A stretch of 64,000 nt of DNA from Metellina segmentata (lineage: Eukaryota; Arthropoda; Arachnida; Araneae; Tetragnathidae), in contig OX375874.1 of NCBI GenBank assembly GCA_947359465.1, positions 96,295,172 through 96,359,171 on the forward strand. Direction: 5' to 3'. The stretch's first letter is position 1. Each line of letters begins with the position of its first letter. A program made the translations under genes and the position numbers. Of this stretch, positions 1 through 10,385 are shown in pieces. Below the pieces are notes generated by a model. The model made no database searches, was not told where the DNA came from, and saw only the letters and a program-made list of their open reading frames with translations.

Positions 1-169
1 GATAAAATGTTGTACGATAAATTCCTTTGGTGGCACGAAGAGTATGGGAGCTTGCATCCCATGTCCTTGCACCATCTCCATTTTGCTGTCGTTTACTGCC
101 ACTACAACAGACGGCTGTCTTGATTTAGTTTGTTTGAGAAATAAAACAAATCAAAAGTTTTCACTGGTG

Positions 170-375
170 ATAGGGCTTTTTTTATTCTCTAGTCTAAGTT
201 TCTATCTTTGCGATCATTAAAGACGGAGTGACAATTTCAACAGAATTGAAATATGCAGAAAACTTTACACCTAAAGGCTATCTTAAATGCAATTTTCTTT
301 TTTTTTAAATGTTTTTTTTTATGTAACTTTTATATTTTTGCAATAAGAATTTGGTTTTATTTCTTTGGACGCGTG
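170..375 (+). repeat. Decayed copy of an exon-like repeated unit
   Basis: A T-rich stretch ending in AG at 191-192 is followed by a frame reading VSIFAIIKDGVTIS and YAENFTP. It matches the more intact minus-strand frame at 14473-14640 and the fragments at 16075-16870. The frame is lost after about 300. The downstream T-rich sequence also matches those copies, so intron-like sequence was duplicated too. The function of the original is not recognised with certainty. Confidence 0.5.
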
Positions 376-689
376 CCATGTTTACAATGACGCCCTGACT
401 GCTAAAGCTACAGTTTCCAAAGAAAGCAGTGCTGTTATCTAGCAGCCGTGATCCGTCATGATGCGGCGGGCATAACAAGGCGGCCGTCTTAACGGAGACC
501 AGAGGTGTCAACCTTAATTGACAGAATATGGTGGAGAATGGACGGTGGAGACGTGACATTATTAGCATATCATGTGGTGTCAAAGCGCAAAATACCAGTT
601 TCATTCAGAATGACACTAAAATGGCGCACCCGCACCATTTGAGCTAGAACAAGTCTGGACAAAGGAGGAAACTAGTCTGGACAATTCAA
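376..689. other. No gene seen; moderately GC-rich unique DNA
   Basis: The stretch has several CpG-rich words around 410-560 and no convincing frame, repeat match or splice signals. The short minus-strand open frame here shows no domain. Confidence 0.4.
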
Positions 690-838
690 ACGCAAGATGA
701 AATTACGTTAAAAAAAATCAAGTACTTTCAAGGACTTTTCACCAAGTTCCGTAATTTTCAAGGACTTTCAAGGGCCCCTAGTTGGGAAAATAAAATTCTA
801 GGGCTTTTAAGGACTTTTCAAGGACCGTGGGAACCCTG
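690..838. mobile_element. Terminal fragment of a hAT-like element
   Basis: Read on the minus strand from 838, the sequence begins CAGGGTTCCCAC and then repeats the word TCCTTGAAA several times. A CAGGG-type start is typical of hAT ends. No matching opposite end or transposase is visible, so this is a terminal piece or a decayed MITE. The assignment rests on the end sequence only. Confidence 0.4.
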
Positions 839-859
839 TAAGCACTGTTCAGATCTTTA

Positions 860-1060
860 TGGACGAGATCTCATTAGAAAAAACTGACCTGATCTGATCA
901 TGTGTCATCATCAAAAAACGGCAATATCTTCATTGTATAGAATTCAATAGGTACTATCCTTGATGACATAATATCTCGTCAGAAGAAAATTCATCAGATT
1001 TGATGGACGAGATATCACGTCGAAACCTTTTTGGAGGTTTAAGAAATCAGATTATGGATG
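860..1060. repeat. Repeat with palindromic GACGAGATATC cores
   Basis: Three near-palindromes related to GACGAGATATCTCGTC lie at about 861-877, 965-980 and 1006-1021. Closely related words recur at 20869, 21001, 21341, 37571, 37659, 38939 and 46088. The surrounding bases are partly similar between copies. No coding capacity was seen. Confidence 0.45.
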
Positions 1061-2307
1061 GGTGCGTACTTCCAACACAGAAGCATTTTTTACAAATTCC
1101 GATGGACTTGGATAATTTCCTTTCGAGATACTATGGTGTTTCACAGTCACTTTCATATTGCGAGCATCTACCTTACCCAATAAAAATTATTGAAATTACC
1201 TTTACATGATTAAATTAAATAGTAAAACACTTTTAATTTTACTGGAATTCATGACTGTTTTAGAGGGAATCAATTTAAGGAAATAAAAACCTTTGGTCAT
1301 ATTCTTTTGACAGAAATTTTTATTCATTGCCTGAATAACACATTAAAAATCTAAAGAAATACTGTTTAAATTAGTTTAAATAAGAAAAATACAAATTTTA
1401 CTTTTGGAATTATCTTTATGAGTATAGTATTTACGACTGCAATCCATATTCTTTCAAAACAATTAATCAAAATGGAGAAAACAGTACAATTTCTTTAAAA
1501 AAATTATACTTTTATTTCTAGTATTCTAAAATAACTATACAATTCAGCCATTCGTGAAATTTCTTTAAAAGTTTAAATGTCCCAACAATGAATTATGATC
1601 AGGAAATCGGGCATTCCTAAGCCTTTTTAGCACCTACAAAGAAACCTTAAAAAATATGCTAGGAATGTTAATTGTTTGAACGCTGAGTTTTTTTTTTATT
1701 CAAATAAAAACAATGCGTTATAAAAAAGTTATTATATTTTTCATGCGGAATCTTAAAACTTTTGAGAAAAGAATGTTTTGTTGCGTCGCTTTGATCATTT
1801 CTCTCTTACAAGTTGAAAAGAGGAAGTGACATTTTTTCTCTTTATAACAATAGCTCTCTTTCTAAGCACTGCAAGATTACTTCGGGTTCCCCGGAATATT
1901 TCCTTAGTATTTTCAGCTTCATTTACAGTTGAATTCCACACAAACACATTTAAAACCAAATTAATTTTTTCATAGAGCTAGTTGCTTACCATCTGTGCAA
2001 CGAAAAGCCTTTAAATAACTCATTTATCTGTCAACAGAGAGGGGAGGACTGCTATAACTTTTTTTCAAATTTAGGTCCCATATTCTGAATCTTAGAAAAC
2101 TGAACATAAATTAGGGGCTAGAATTTCTTCATGCTATATTATAGCTTTTACCACGCTTGGAATTTTTTAGTAGTGAATTATCAAATAATTATTACCAATA
2201 CATAAATTTCAAATACAAATTCCGACCCAGTTTTATTCTCTCATCGATATATTTAAATTTGTTACAAAAATCTGCATAGTTTAAAAATAAAATATGAACT
2301 CTGAATA
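1061..2307. other. AT-rich stretch, nothing recognised
   Basis: Long A and T runs, no domain-bearing frame, no terminal inverted repeats and no similarity to other parts of the window were seen. A short frame at 1000-1209 carries no motif. Confidence 0.5.
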
Positions 2308-2316
2308 GGGGAAGAC

Positions 2317-2728
2317 GGGGTACAATGAAACAAGGGGTACAATGAAACATTACTTCTAAAATCAGTAAAATTTGTCACAGAAAGTTGTAATTTATACATA
2401 TGTTATGTAACTATATGTTCCAATTACTGATGTGATTTGGATACATTTGCACTTTTACAACATTAGCAATAGAAGATTATTGGTTTTTCACCATTGAAAG
2501 TAAGTTTCTTTACTAAAAGTAATTTTGTTTCTTTTTCCTCGTTGTAATATATAATAATTATTTTTTCTATACATAGTTATCTTTGTGTTGTTGTCTTCAT
2601 TCCTCCAAAACCAAAATTAAAAAAAAAATATTAGAAGCATAAAAATGTTTTTTATTTAGTAACCTCAGTACAGGGTACAATGAAACACTTGCAAACGGGG
2701 TACAATGAAACATGTTTCATTGTGCCCC
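2317..2728. repeat. Subterminal motif cluster, left end
   Basis: GGGGTACAATGAAACA occurs at 2317-2332, 2334-2349, 2672-2687 (first base lost) and 2697-2712. It is followed at once by an inverted copy at 2713-2728. Clustered motif copies near a transposon end are usually transposase binding sites, and that role is inferred here. Confidence 0.7.
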
Positions 2729-3014
2729 GGGTGAATGCATTTACTTGAAGTAATGTATCACTGGTAAATATAATATCATTGATATAAAATAACATATTAC
2801 TGGTTGTCACTAATATAAATAAAACACTTTTACTAAGGAAATGGCAACACTTAACACTAAAAAAAAGGCAACACCAATTCAAAACGGTAATTTCGAAAGC
2901 ATGCAAAAATTAAACTGCTTTTTTTTCCTTAAAAAAAGTACAGATTTCAATAGTAAGTTAGTTTTTATGGATTCAAAAACATTTAAGAATACTTTATTTA
3001 TTTCATAGATCTAA

Positions 3015-3800
3015 ACTGCACTTGCTTCAGTACACAATCCTCCTAAAGTTCTCAGTCAAAGGGACCAAAAACAAATAGGTCAATCAACTTCTGTTGAAAG
3101 GGGTGTTCTTGTTACTATGTGTGGATTTATTAAAGCTTCTGGAAATTCTATACCCCATTATTTAGTATTTCCTAGAGTAAATTTCAAGTTTTGCATGTTG
3201 AATGGAGCTCCACCTTGGACTACGGGTGATGCAACAAAATCGGTATGGATGAATGGAGATATTTTTGTTGATGTTCTAACACATTTCCAGGCACATACAC
3301 GCTGTTCGAAAGAAAATCCAGCTGTACAATTAATGGACAATCTTTAATCACATATTACGATTTCCAGTCTAAATTTTACGAAATATAACGGAATTGTTGT
3401 TGTAACCCTGCCCCCACATACCAGTAACAAATTGCAGCCTTCAGACAAAACTGTTCAAGTCACTTAAAAATGTCTTCAATCTAGCTGCAAATGATTGGAT
3501 GCTGTGTAATCCAGGTCGTACAATCTCTATCTATGATATATCTTCTTTGCTTGGCAATGTGCTTATTGTAAGTCTTTCACTCCACAAAATATTACAAAAG
3601 GTTTTACAGCGACTGGAATATGACCTTTCAATAGAAAAAAGTTTTTTGAAGAAGATTATTTGTGTTCTTACGTGTCAAATAGGCCTTGTCCTACTGAAAA
3701 TTATTTCCATGGTCAGATCAATGAAACTGAAGACCAGACAGACAAAACACAAGAATCCCAGAAGTGGTGGATCTTGCCATTAATAGATCAGAATCACCGA
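3015..3800 (+). pseudogene. pogo/Tigger-type DDE_1 transposase remnant
   Basis: The readable frame covers the C-terminal half of a DDE_1 catalytic domain. It shows FPRVNFK, then LNGAPP, WMNGDIF and LMDN, where family members have L-D-N-H with a catalytic Asp. Next come VVTLPPHTS and LQPSD, carrying the last catalytic Asp. Later pieces read NPGRTISIYDISSLLG and LCSYVSNRPCPTENYF. A stop codon at 3345-3347 and further stops and frameshifts after about 3460 break it. The N-terminal DNA-binding half and the first catalytic Asp are missing or unreadable. It would have moved the 2308-4547 element by cut and paste, and it is certainly inactive. Confidence 0.8.
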
Positions 3801-4301
3801 CTGCAGGTTGTTCAGCAACTGTTCATGCACTATGCACACTAGCTCCAAACCTGTGAGAAAATACATTTCTCCTCAAGAGGTAAAACATTACCCCAAGGTT
3901 GGTCCAAAAAAAGTAGTAAAAGTAGGAAAACGTAAAAAAAAAAATTGTTTGAACCACGCTAGTAAAAAATGCTCGTGTTAAGCAATTAGAAAGTAAAAAG
4001 ATGAAAAAACTAAGAAGATATTATTTTCAAAACAAACTACCTCCTACAGACACTGAAGACGACGATGATCCAGATTATTTTCCAGCTCCAGCTGATAACT
4101 GAAGTACTAAGAATGAGACATCCACACATAACATGTGTGACACAAGCAATATCTGTATAAATGATTGTTTTTTTATATAATTAAGGTGGGTGAACTGAAA
4201 CGTAAGGAAAGATATTCTGTTGAAGAAATCATAAATTTAAATGAAGTCGAATGTGACTAAAATAAACTATATAGGGTGAAAGTTGTTTGCATCATTTGGA
4301 G

Positions 4302-4538
4302 TGTTTCATTGTACCCCAGTATGTGTTTCATTGTACCCCGGCATATGGGGTACAATGAAACACTGTGAGACATTTACTTTTTGTTATTTTTCAAGCATAA
4401 AGATATTGTTTAGAATCTAATAAAAATTTATTTAGATGGGGAAAGTACAAGATTAAAAGTATGCATTAATTAAATTTTTTTGCATGCAAAATTGTGGACG
4501 GGAAAAAATAATTAGTAAATTTTGTTTCATTGTACCCC
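4302..4538. repeat. Subterminal motif cluster, right end
   Basis: Inverted copies of GGGGTACAATGAAACA lie at 4302-4317, 4324-4339 and 4523-4538, and a direct copy at 4347-4362. Together with the left cluster this gives nine copies in one element. Confidence 0.7.
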
Positions 4539-4639
4539 GTCTTCCCCTACGTCGGCTGTTTTGAATTTCATGACCAATGGAGTCACATTTCGCCAAACGG
4601 CGCCAATATCAAATGACCATACACTCACAAGGAGAGCTT

Positions 4640-4745
4640 TACTGAGACGGAGGAATACACCCAGGGGGAATCGAACTTGCATCGCCTACTACTGCAATGC
4701 TGCTAGCACAGGGACAAACCTACTGTGCGACGACGACCCCAAACT
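4640..4745 (-). repeat. tRNA-like SINE head, isolated
   Basis: On the minus strand a B-box-like AGTTCGATTCCCCC follows an upstream A-box-like segment. There is no good acceptor-stem pairing, so this is a SINE head rather than a tRNA gene. It is not clearly SINE-1 or SINE-2. Confidence 0.35.
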
Positions 4746-4807
4746 GAATTGAACCTGAAACTTTCGTTAGTTCAAATCAAGATTCTTAACCATCATATTT
4801 TTATTTG

Positions 4808-5445
4808 ATAGGCAGCTGAATTTACGTCGCACCGAGATTAATTCCGAAGGGAAAGATTCGAAGACAATATCTCGTAAATTTGCTTCATGGTCAGAAAAAC
4901 CCGAGCTGTCATCCTACTCTCCAAACTCTCACAACTTGCCAAGGAGGACATTTGAGTACTAGCTAAACCTTGCACCAGTCCCCCCGTGAACGACCATAGA
5001 GGAAATATAAAAAAAGTAGTTCGACCAATGGTAACTTTTTTAAGTGCTCAGGATCAAGTGACTAAAACTAGTTGTAACGTGATCCTTAAACTGCTGGGCG
5101 GAAAGTAACATTCAACATCTTATTGGTCCACGGGACGATAGAAGACGCCCAACCATTGAATCATCATCTTATTGGTCCAATGATTGATCATCAAGATGTT
5201 ACATCGCCAAACGAGGCGATAAACAGCCGAATCAGCCCACCTGGTCAATATTTCGGAGCAGTCACGTGACTACTAGTCGGCATATTTATCACTTTTTGAA
5301 ATTCTTCTCAATTAGTACACCTACCTACTTTCATTTCGTCTGTACACGACGGTCTTTGGTTGGATCGAATTTCGAACTCTCAATAAGATGATTTGGTTGC
5401 TAATCCGTGTCTCAACCAACAGGGCTTTCGCTCACCGATTTTTCT
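4808..5445 (-). mobile_element. Split SINE-2 copy
   Basis: 4808-4957 matches the shared SINE body in reverse, with its tail at the left end. 5338-5445 matches the SINE-2 head in reverse, including GTACACGACGGTC and a B-box remnant. The 380 bp between (4958-5337) belong to a separate repeat that recurs at 58980-59360, so the SINE was interrupted by it. Decay is heavy. Confidence 0.55.
4958..5337. repeat. About 380-bp dispersed repeat, copy 1
   Basis: The order CATAGAGGAAATAT, a GGTAAC word, CTCAGGATCA, CACGTGACT and GCACTTTTTGA-like text near the end is shared with 58980-59360. Both copies touch SINE sequence. Weak inverted similarity between the ends (ATGAAAGTAG words) would fit a MITE, which is inference. 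Confidence 0.45.
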
Positions 5446-5566
5446 TAGGAATATATATTTTTTAACATTCGAATTTGTACAAATAGTCATCTATAAATTT
5501 ATTGGTTCGTGGTTAAATCGCAAAACTAACATTGTCAATCCATCAGAATAGGGGGCGTGGTAGCAT

Positions 5567-5932
5567 ATTAGCATTCGGAATTACATTTGCGTCTATTCTG
5601 TTTCACACAAATAAATTAATGAAAAAGCCACAAAACTTACAATAACTGTTTTATGGATATTCTTTTTAGAATCCACATTCAAGACAGTCGAAATTCTAAA
5701 GGCTATTGACTGTTTTTTAAAGTTAGGGAATAACAACACATATTTCACCAATTCTGAGAGTTGCACATAACTTAAAGTTTGCGTGTTAGTATTCAGAACT
5801 ACATATTGTTTCACACAAATAAATTAGTGGAAAGTATTGAAAATTATTAGTATCAGAAAATTGGTAGAAGTGAAAACGCCACAAAACTTACAATAGCTGT
5901 TTTACGGATATTCTATTTAGATAGTTAAGTAA
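5567..5932. repeat. Local direct duplication
   Basis: About 100 bp at 5567-5672 and 5783-5932 share TGTTTCACACAAATAAATTA, then GCCACAAAACTTACAAT and ACGGATATTCT-like text. The spacing is about 215 bp. The second copy carries an extra insertion of about 40 bp. No coding signal was seen. Confidence 0.55.
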
Positions 5933-6429
5933 TTCGCCTAGACTGTAAATTATAGCGAAAAGAATTGACATAAAAATTGCGTGATAAGTTACCAAATAAC
6001 GCAGAAGTATCAAGGATTGCAAACTTGGATAGCCGTTGCGGTGCTAGTTAATTTTGTTATTTTTACTTTACTACACGTTTCGGGGATATTGTTCATTTCC
6101 GAAATAAAATCCTGCATTTTTTAATCTAGCGTTCTCATAAATCTTTAATTGCCGTAATAAAGTTTTACGATATTTTTACTGCTCAAAGGCCGTATTATAG
6201 TAGAAAGTTAACAAAAAAAAATTTCAAGTTGATTGTCGACAATATTTCTGCCGAGCATAAAAAGTTTTTGGTTTATCGTCACTTGAGCCCTCTTAGTTTT
6301 AATTTTATTCCCCAAAACCTGCTTAAGGTTTTTCAATTGCGATTAGGGATTTCCTTTTTGAGGACCATACTGAGTCATGATATAACATTCGAACACCTGT
6401 TTCAGCCTATTCAAATCGAAGCAAACTAA
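5933..6429. other. No feature recognised
   Basis: AT-rich unique sequence. The frame at 6229-6429 has no domain or family resemblance and ends at the MITE edge. Confidence 0.4.
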
Positions 6430-6880
6430 GGCCCGGTGCGCACATCCGGTTTTTCAACGTGCGGCGCCGCTGCGGCACCGAAGCTAAACTATGCATACCT
6501 AACCGTGAAATGACGCAAGCACTCATTTCGCGACATTTGCGACAATATTCTACAGAAGAAAACGTGTTTATTTCGCTAACTTGGTGTACAAAAAAGTATA
6601 TTTGGAAACAAAATAGACGTTGCTGGAAGCAGCCATTTATTAATTATTATTTATATTCCATTTATTTATGAAAACAAGGTACTTCAGAACGAAGACGCGT
6701 GTGCGGCGAGCTGCTGCGCCGTGGGGAACTGCGGTACAAATTGCACGCAAGTTGGACGTGTGGCGCCGCAGCGGCGCCGGAGATGTGTGCATTACTCCAG
6801 TGGGTTTAATGTATCTCAGACCGCACTTGCGTTGTGGCAGCGGCGCCGCACGTTGAAAAACCGGATGTGTGCGCCGGACC
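6430..6880. mobile_element. PIF/Harbinger-like MITE, copy 1
   Basis: A 451-bp element with near-identical inverted ends of about 45 bp begins GGCCCGGTGCGCACATCCGG. TAA flanks both sides (6427-6429 and 6881-6883). A 3-bp TAA/TTA duplication is typical of PIF/Harbinger. GC-rich arms surround an AT-rich core with no transposase. A second copy in opposite orientation lies at 9936-10385. Confidence 0.7.
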
Positions 6881-6883
6881 TAA

Positions 6884-8640
6884 ATATCCTTTGTGAAAGA
6901 TGTATTTGAATAGTACTTATAAAAAATGTATGCTACATTAAAACCATCTACTTTTATGAGTACAAATACTTAAAAACTTAAGATTTTGTATTACCTCTTT
7001 TATATCGGTTGTGAAACACTTGGTGTAATTTGTTTGAAAATTTTCCATATTTTTCACTATTCAAGAATCCTATCTATTCAAGAACCACATTCTAACCAAT
7101 TTAGATAAGTGAACATAAGGAAAGCAGCGTGTAAATTTTTGAAATTATGTTTACTTGTATCGCAAAATTAATGCATTTCGCATTTAAATTAAAGAAATGC
7201 TTTTTTCAAAGACTATATAGATTTTTTTTTTCTATAACGAAAGGAGAGAGCGACCATGTCAAGGACTATTAAATTGACTAGAATAGCTGGCGGTAATATC
7301 GTTAGGATGTTGTCTTCAGAATCTTTCGGATTTTGCACATGAAATGAGGTTTCAAAATTTATATAATAAGAATTGTCTCTATCAATATATAATTAAAAAA
7401 TTTTGTGCAACAAATATTTTTTTGTTTCCAACTAAACATATTTGTCACAAACTTAAGATGAGCCCATGGCATGTATTTGTCTCATACTAATATCACGTCT
7501 CTTAAAAATTTAAGCAAAATATTTTAAAGAAAATTTTTTAATCAAGGCAGTGGAATCATTTGAAATAATCAGCTGGAGAATAAACAAATTCAAGAGGAAT
7601 CTGAGAAAAGGCCTTAAAACAAAACTGGAGATAAATTAAATTTGATTTTTAAGTGATAAGATATTAAAGATCGTTTCGGTTAAGTATAAACATAAATACA
7701 GTAAACTATTGCTGCTTCGACTATTTTTTGAGTGAATTGTGAAAAATGCTACATTCAAAAATAAATCAGCTTTTGTCAGATCAAAAAAATCTTTAAAATT
7801 TATTACTGAATTTCAAACAAAAACGGTTAATCCTAACACTAAATTTAACAAGCAAAAACCACTCTCCACAATTGGATATTCACATCGTAAAAATTGCTGG
7901 TTCATTTTTAACCTATGCAGTTTCTAACAATAAACGTAACTTTGAAAAGCACTTTAAATCAGCAATAAATTTTATTTCTATGAGTAATCATTGTTGCCTC
8001 ATAAGCTCCAAATCAAAAAGCAATACTTTAATAAAATTTAAAATGTATAGAACGCAATTTATACTGTAATAAAGAACTTTTACCAAGTTAAATCTTTTAA
8101 CGGAAGATGAATGAGAATAGACAAAAGATTGCTCAAACGTGGTTTAATATATTTTTGCAGCTGATAATACCAACGCAGCGATTTAAAATACCATATCAAA
8201 GAAATCGTGTTTAAGAAAATGTTTCGAGTGATAGACCTTTTACAAGTTTTAGATCCTGCAATGTAAGATGCTCACAATTATTCTATGAAATCAGGTGCTA
8301 ATTTTTTTGCAATCAATAATGGATTCAAGATATAACAGAATTTTAGTTTCTGATTTAACGATCCGCTGTTAGTAACAGTTGACTCCTTACATATCAGCCC
8401 TTTTATTTCAATGAAAATAATTCACAATACGTAAATGCGGACATACTTAAATATAATTTAGTTTGCACTTAATCGAATAAAACACTCGGAGAAAACATTT
8501 ATCAATATTCAAACACTTCTAGAATGTTTTGTTGCTCCCAATGTTATTAACCTTCCGCGTAGTTCAAAAATAACAGAAAGGAACACATCTCACTTATTTG
8601 GCAGGCTGCCGCCTGCCAGTCAGCTTAAAAGTAAAATTAT
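6884..8640. other. AT-rich, nothing recognised
   Basis: Very AT-rich unique DNA with short frames that carry no motif. If the exon candidate at 8648-8707 is real, this would be its first intron. Confidence 0.4.
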
Positions 8641-8647
8641 CACTTAC

Positions 8648-8707
8648 TTTGTAAGCCCCGTCCACCAACTTTGCAAGTTCATCATTTTCTGACATCACAT
8701 TCATCAT
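8648..8707 (-). CDS. Possible first coding exon, unknown protein
   Basis: On the minus strand an ATG at 8707 opens 20 codons ending MSENDELAKLVDGAYK. A strong splice donor, AAA followed by GTAAGTG (8647-8641), comes right after, and intron phase would be 0. If unspliced the frame runs 17 more codons to a stop. Upstream (8720-9000) the DNA is GC-richer and contains an RFX X-box-like palindrome at 8888-8901. No downstream exon was identified, and the 20 residues are too few to name a family. The start was chosen at the first of two adjacent ATGs. A chance ATG plus donor remains possible. Confidence 0.35.
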
Positions 8708-8887
8708 AACGACAGTTGTTAACTTTCCGGGGAACGTAAAATCCACTTATCACTGTTCTTAAAACAAAACGAAACACACGTGCGAATGTTCTGAAAAGCG
8801 CAAAAAATCCGAACGCACAACCATTGTAGCTCTATTCATCTGAGTCGGAAGAATCTCCGACAAACTATCCCGCCACGCTAGAGCGGG

Positions 8888-8901
8888 GTTGCCAAGGGAA
8901 C
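8888..8901. promoter_or_regulatory. RFX X-box-like site
   Basis: GTTGCCAAGGGAAC has half-sites GTTGCC and GGGAAC separated by two bases, close to the X-box consensus GTNRCC-N(0-3)-RGYAAC. It lies 181 bp upstream of the ATG of the minus-strand exon candidate. X-boxes bind RFX factors and are frequent in promoters of ciliary genes. The functional reading is inference. Confidence 0.4.
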
Positions 8902-9169
8902 TTCGCCAGTTACGACGCCAGTATTCACCAAATCAGAATGCGCTGAGCAATTAGATCGCAAAAATGAAGGCTTATGGAACAAAACGCGAAATAACTTGAA
9001 CAAAATAAAAATAATCGTAACTAAATATTTCAAACACTAATACTTTTTTGGACAAAGTTAGATGTAATCTTGAAGCAAAAAGGAATATCCTTATTTCCGG
9101 TTGAATTATCGTTATGTTGCTTCAGTTCAACAAAAATTCAACTATCTACCAACCTCAATGAATTTTTGA

Positions 9170-9775
9170 GGCAGTTAGATAGGTAGTTTTTTACGTCGCA
9201 TTGGAACAACACAACGGGCTAATGGCGACTGTCTGAGTAATATATTTTTTGTCAATGATAATGATCATTTTTAATTAACGTTATACTAGAGTAACACAAG
9301 GGCTATTGGAGACGGTCGGGGATCAATCCTCTAAGGAAAACATCCGAGGACAACACCACGCAATTTTGAACGACAGTCAGATGACGAGGCAACACCTGAG
9401 CTGGTACCCCATTCTCCAAGACGACGATCTGGGAACAATCCGGGTAGTGGTAATTTTTAATTAACGTCGTGCTAGAACAATACGATGGGCTATTGACTAC
9501 GGTCCGGGATCAATCACCTAAATGAAAGATCCAAAGACAACACCACGTAATACTGAACTCGGTCAGATGACGAGGTAACACCTGAACTGGCACCCCTCTC
9601 TCCAAACTTCCAACATGAGGGAACAATCCGGTAAAGAAAGATGCGATTGCAACAACACGAAATTCTGAACCACGGTTCAGATGACGTTTTATTTTTTGTA
9701 AAGGTAAGTAGTTGGGTAGGTAGTTGAATTTACCACGCACTGGAAAAACGTAACGAGCTATTGGTGACAATCCGA
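9170..9775 (-). mobile_element. Cluster of overlapping SINE fragments
   Basis: At least four reverse-oriented SINE pieces lie here: a SINE-2 tail at 9170-9234, a SINE-1 body at 9273-9420, a clean truncated SINE-1 at 9444-9618, and older body and tail pieces at 9620-9775 that include a GTAGGTAG-type SINE-2 tail. The pieces interrupt each other, so several rounds of insertion occurred. Confidence 0.65.
9444..9618 (-). mobile_element. 5'-truncated SINE-1 with 13-bp target duplication
   Basis: The element runs from its tail (GGTAATTTTTAATTAACG at the left) to a truncation inside the body. It is flanked by GGGAACAATCCGG at 9431-9443 and again at 9619-9631. The flanking sequence is itself an older SINE body, so this is SINE-in-SINE nesting. 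Confidence 0.8.
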
Positions 9776-9935
9776 CTCTATTGATGTCTGAAGCAATATA
9801 TTTGAACGATAAAAAGATGTTTTGAATGGAGGTCTGTCAAGTATAATATTGATCACTCAACACTTGAATACAGAGCATGGCCCTTGTGTCATAAACCAAC
9901 CATTTAACAGAATGACGATCAATCTTGTTATTTAA

Positions 9936-10385
9936 GGCCTTTTGCACACATCCGGTTTTTCAACGTGCAGCGCCGCTGCCGCAACGCAAGTGCGGTCTGA
10001 TATACATTACATCCAATGGAGTAGTGCACACATGCCTCAGGAGCCACTGCGGCGACGTACGTCCAACATGCGTGCAATTTGTACCGCAGATCCCCACGTC
10101 GCCGTAGCTCGCCGCACACACTTCTCCGGTCTGAAGTACCTTGTTTTCATAAATAAGTGGAATACAAATAATAATTAATAAATGGTTGTTTCCAGCAACG
10201 TCTATTTTGTTTCAAAATATACTTTTTTAACACCAAGTAAGCGAAATATATATATAAACACGTTTTCTTCAATAGAATATTTATCGCAAATTGCGCGAAA
10301 TGAGTCCTTGCGTCATTTCACGGTTACGTGTGTATAGTTGAGCTTCAGTGCTGCACGTTGAAAAAACGGATGTGTGCACCGGGCC
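9936..10385. mobile_element. PIF/Harbinger-like MITE, copy 2
   Basis: A 450-bp copy of the 6430-6880 element in reverse orientation. The ends match (CACACATCCG then TTTTTTCAACGTGC), and the AT-rich core matches in reverse complement. The 3-bp flank is TAA at the left but TTC at the right, so one side has mutated or been lost. Confidence 0.7.

Larger units (their letters stand above)
2308..4547 (+). mobile_element. pogo/Tigger-like DNA transposon, decayed
   Basis: The 2,240-bp element starts GGGGAAGACGGGGTACAATG and ends with the reverse complement of the same sequence, giving inverted repeats of about 25 bp. A TA lies at both edges (2306-2307 and 4548-4549), the expected target duplication of the Tc1/mariner/pogo superfamily. 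The interior holds a broken DDE_1-type transposase (3015-3800). Nine copies of GGGGTACAATGAAACA in either orientation cluster near the two ends. The superfamily is well supported. The exact family name is not known to me. Confidence 0.85.
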
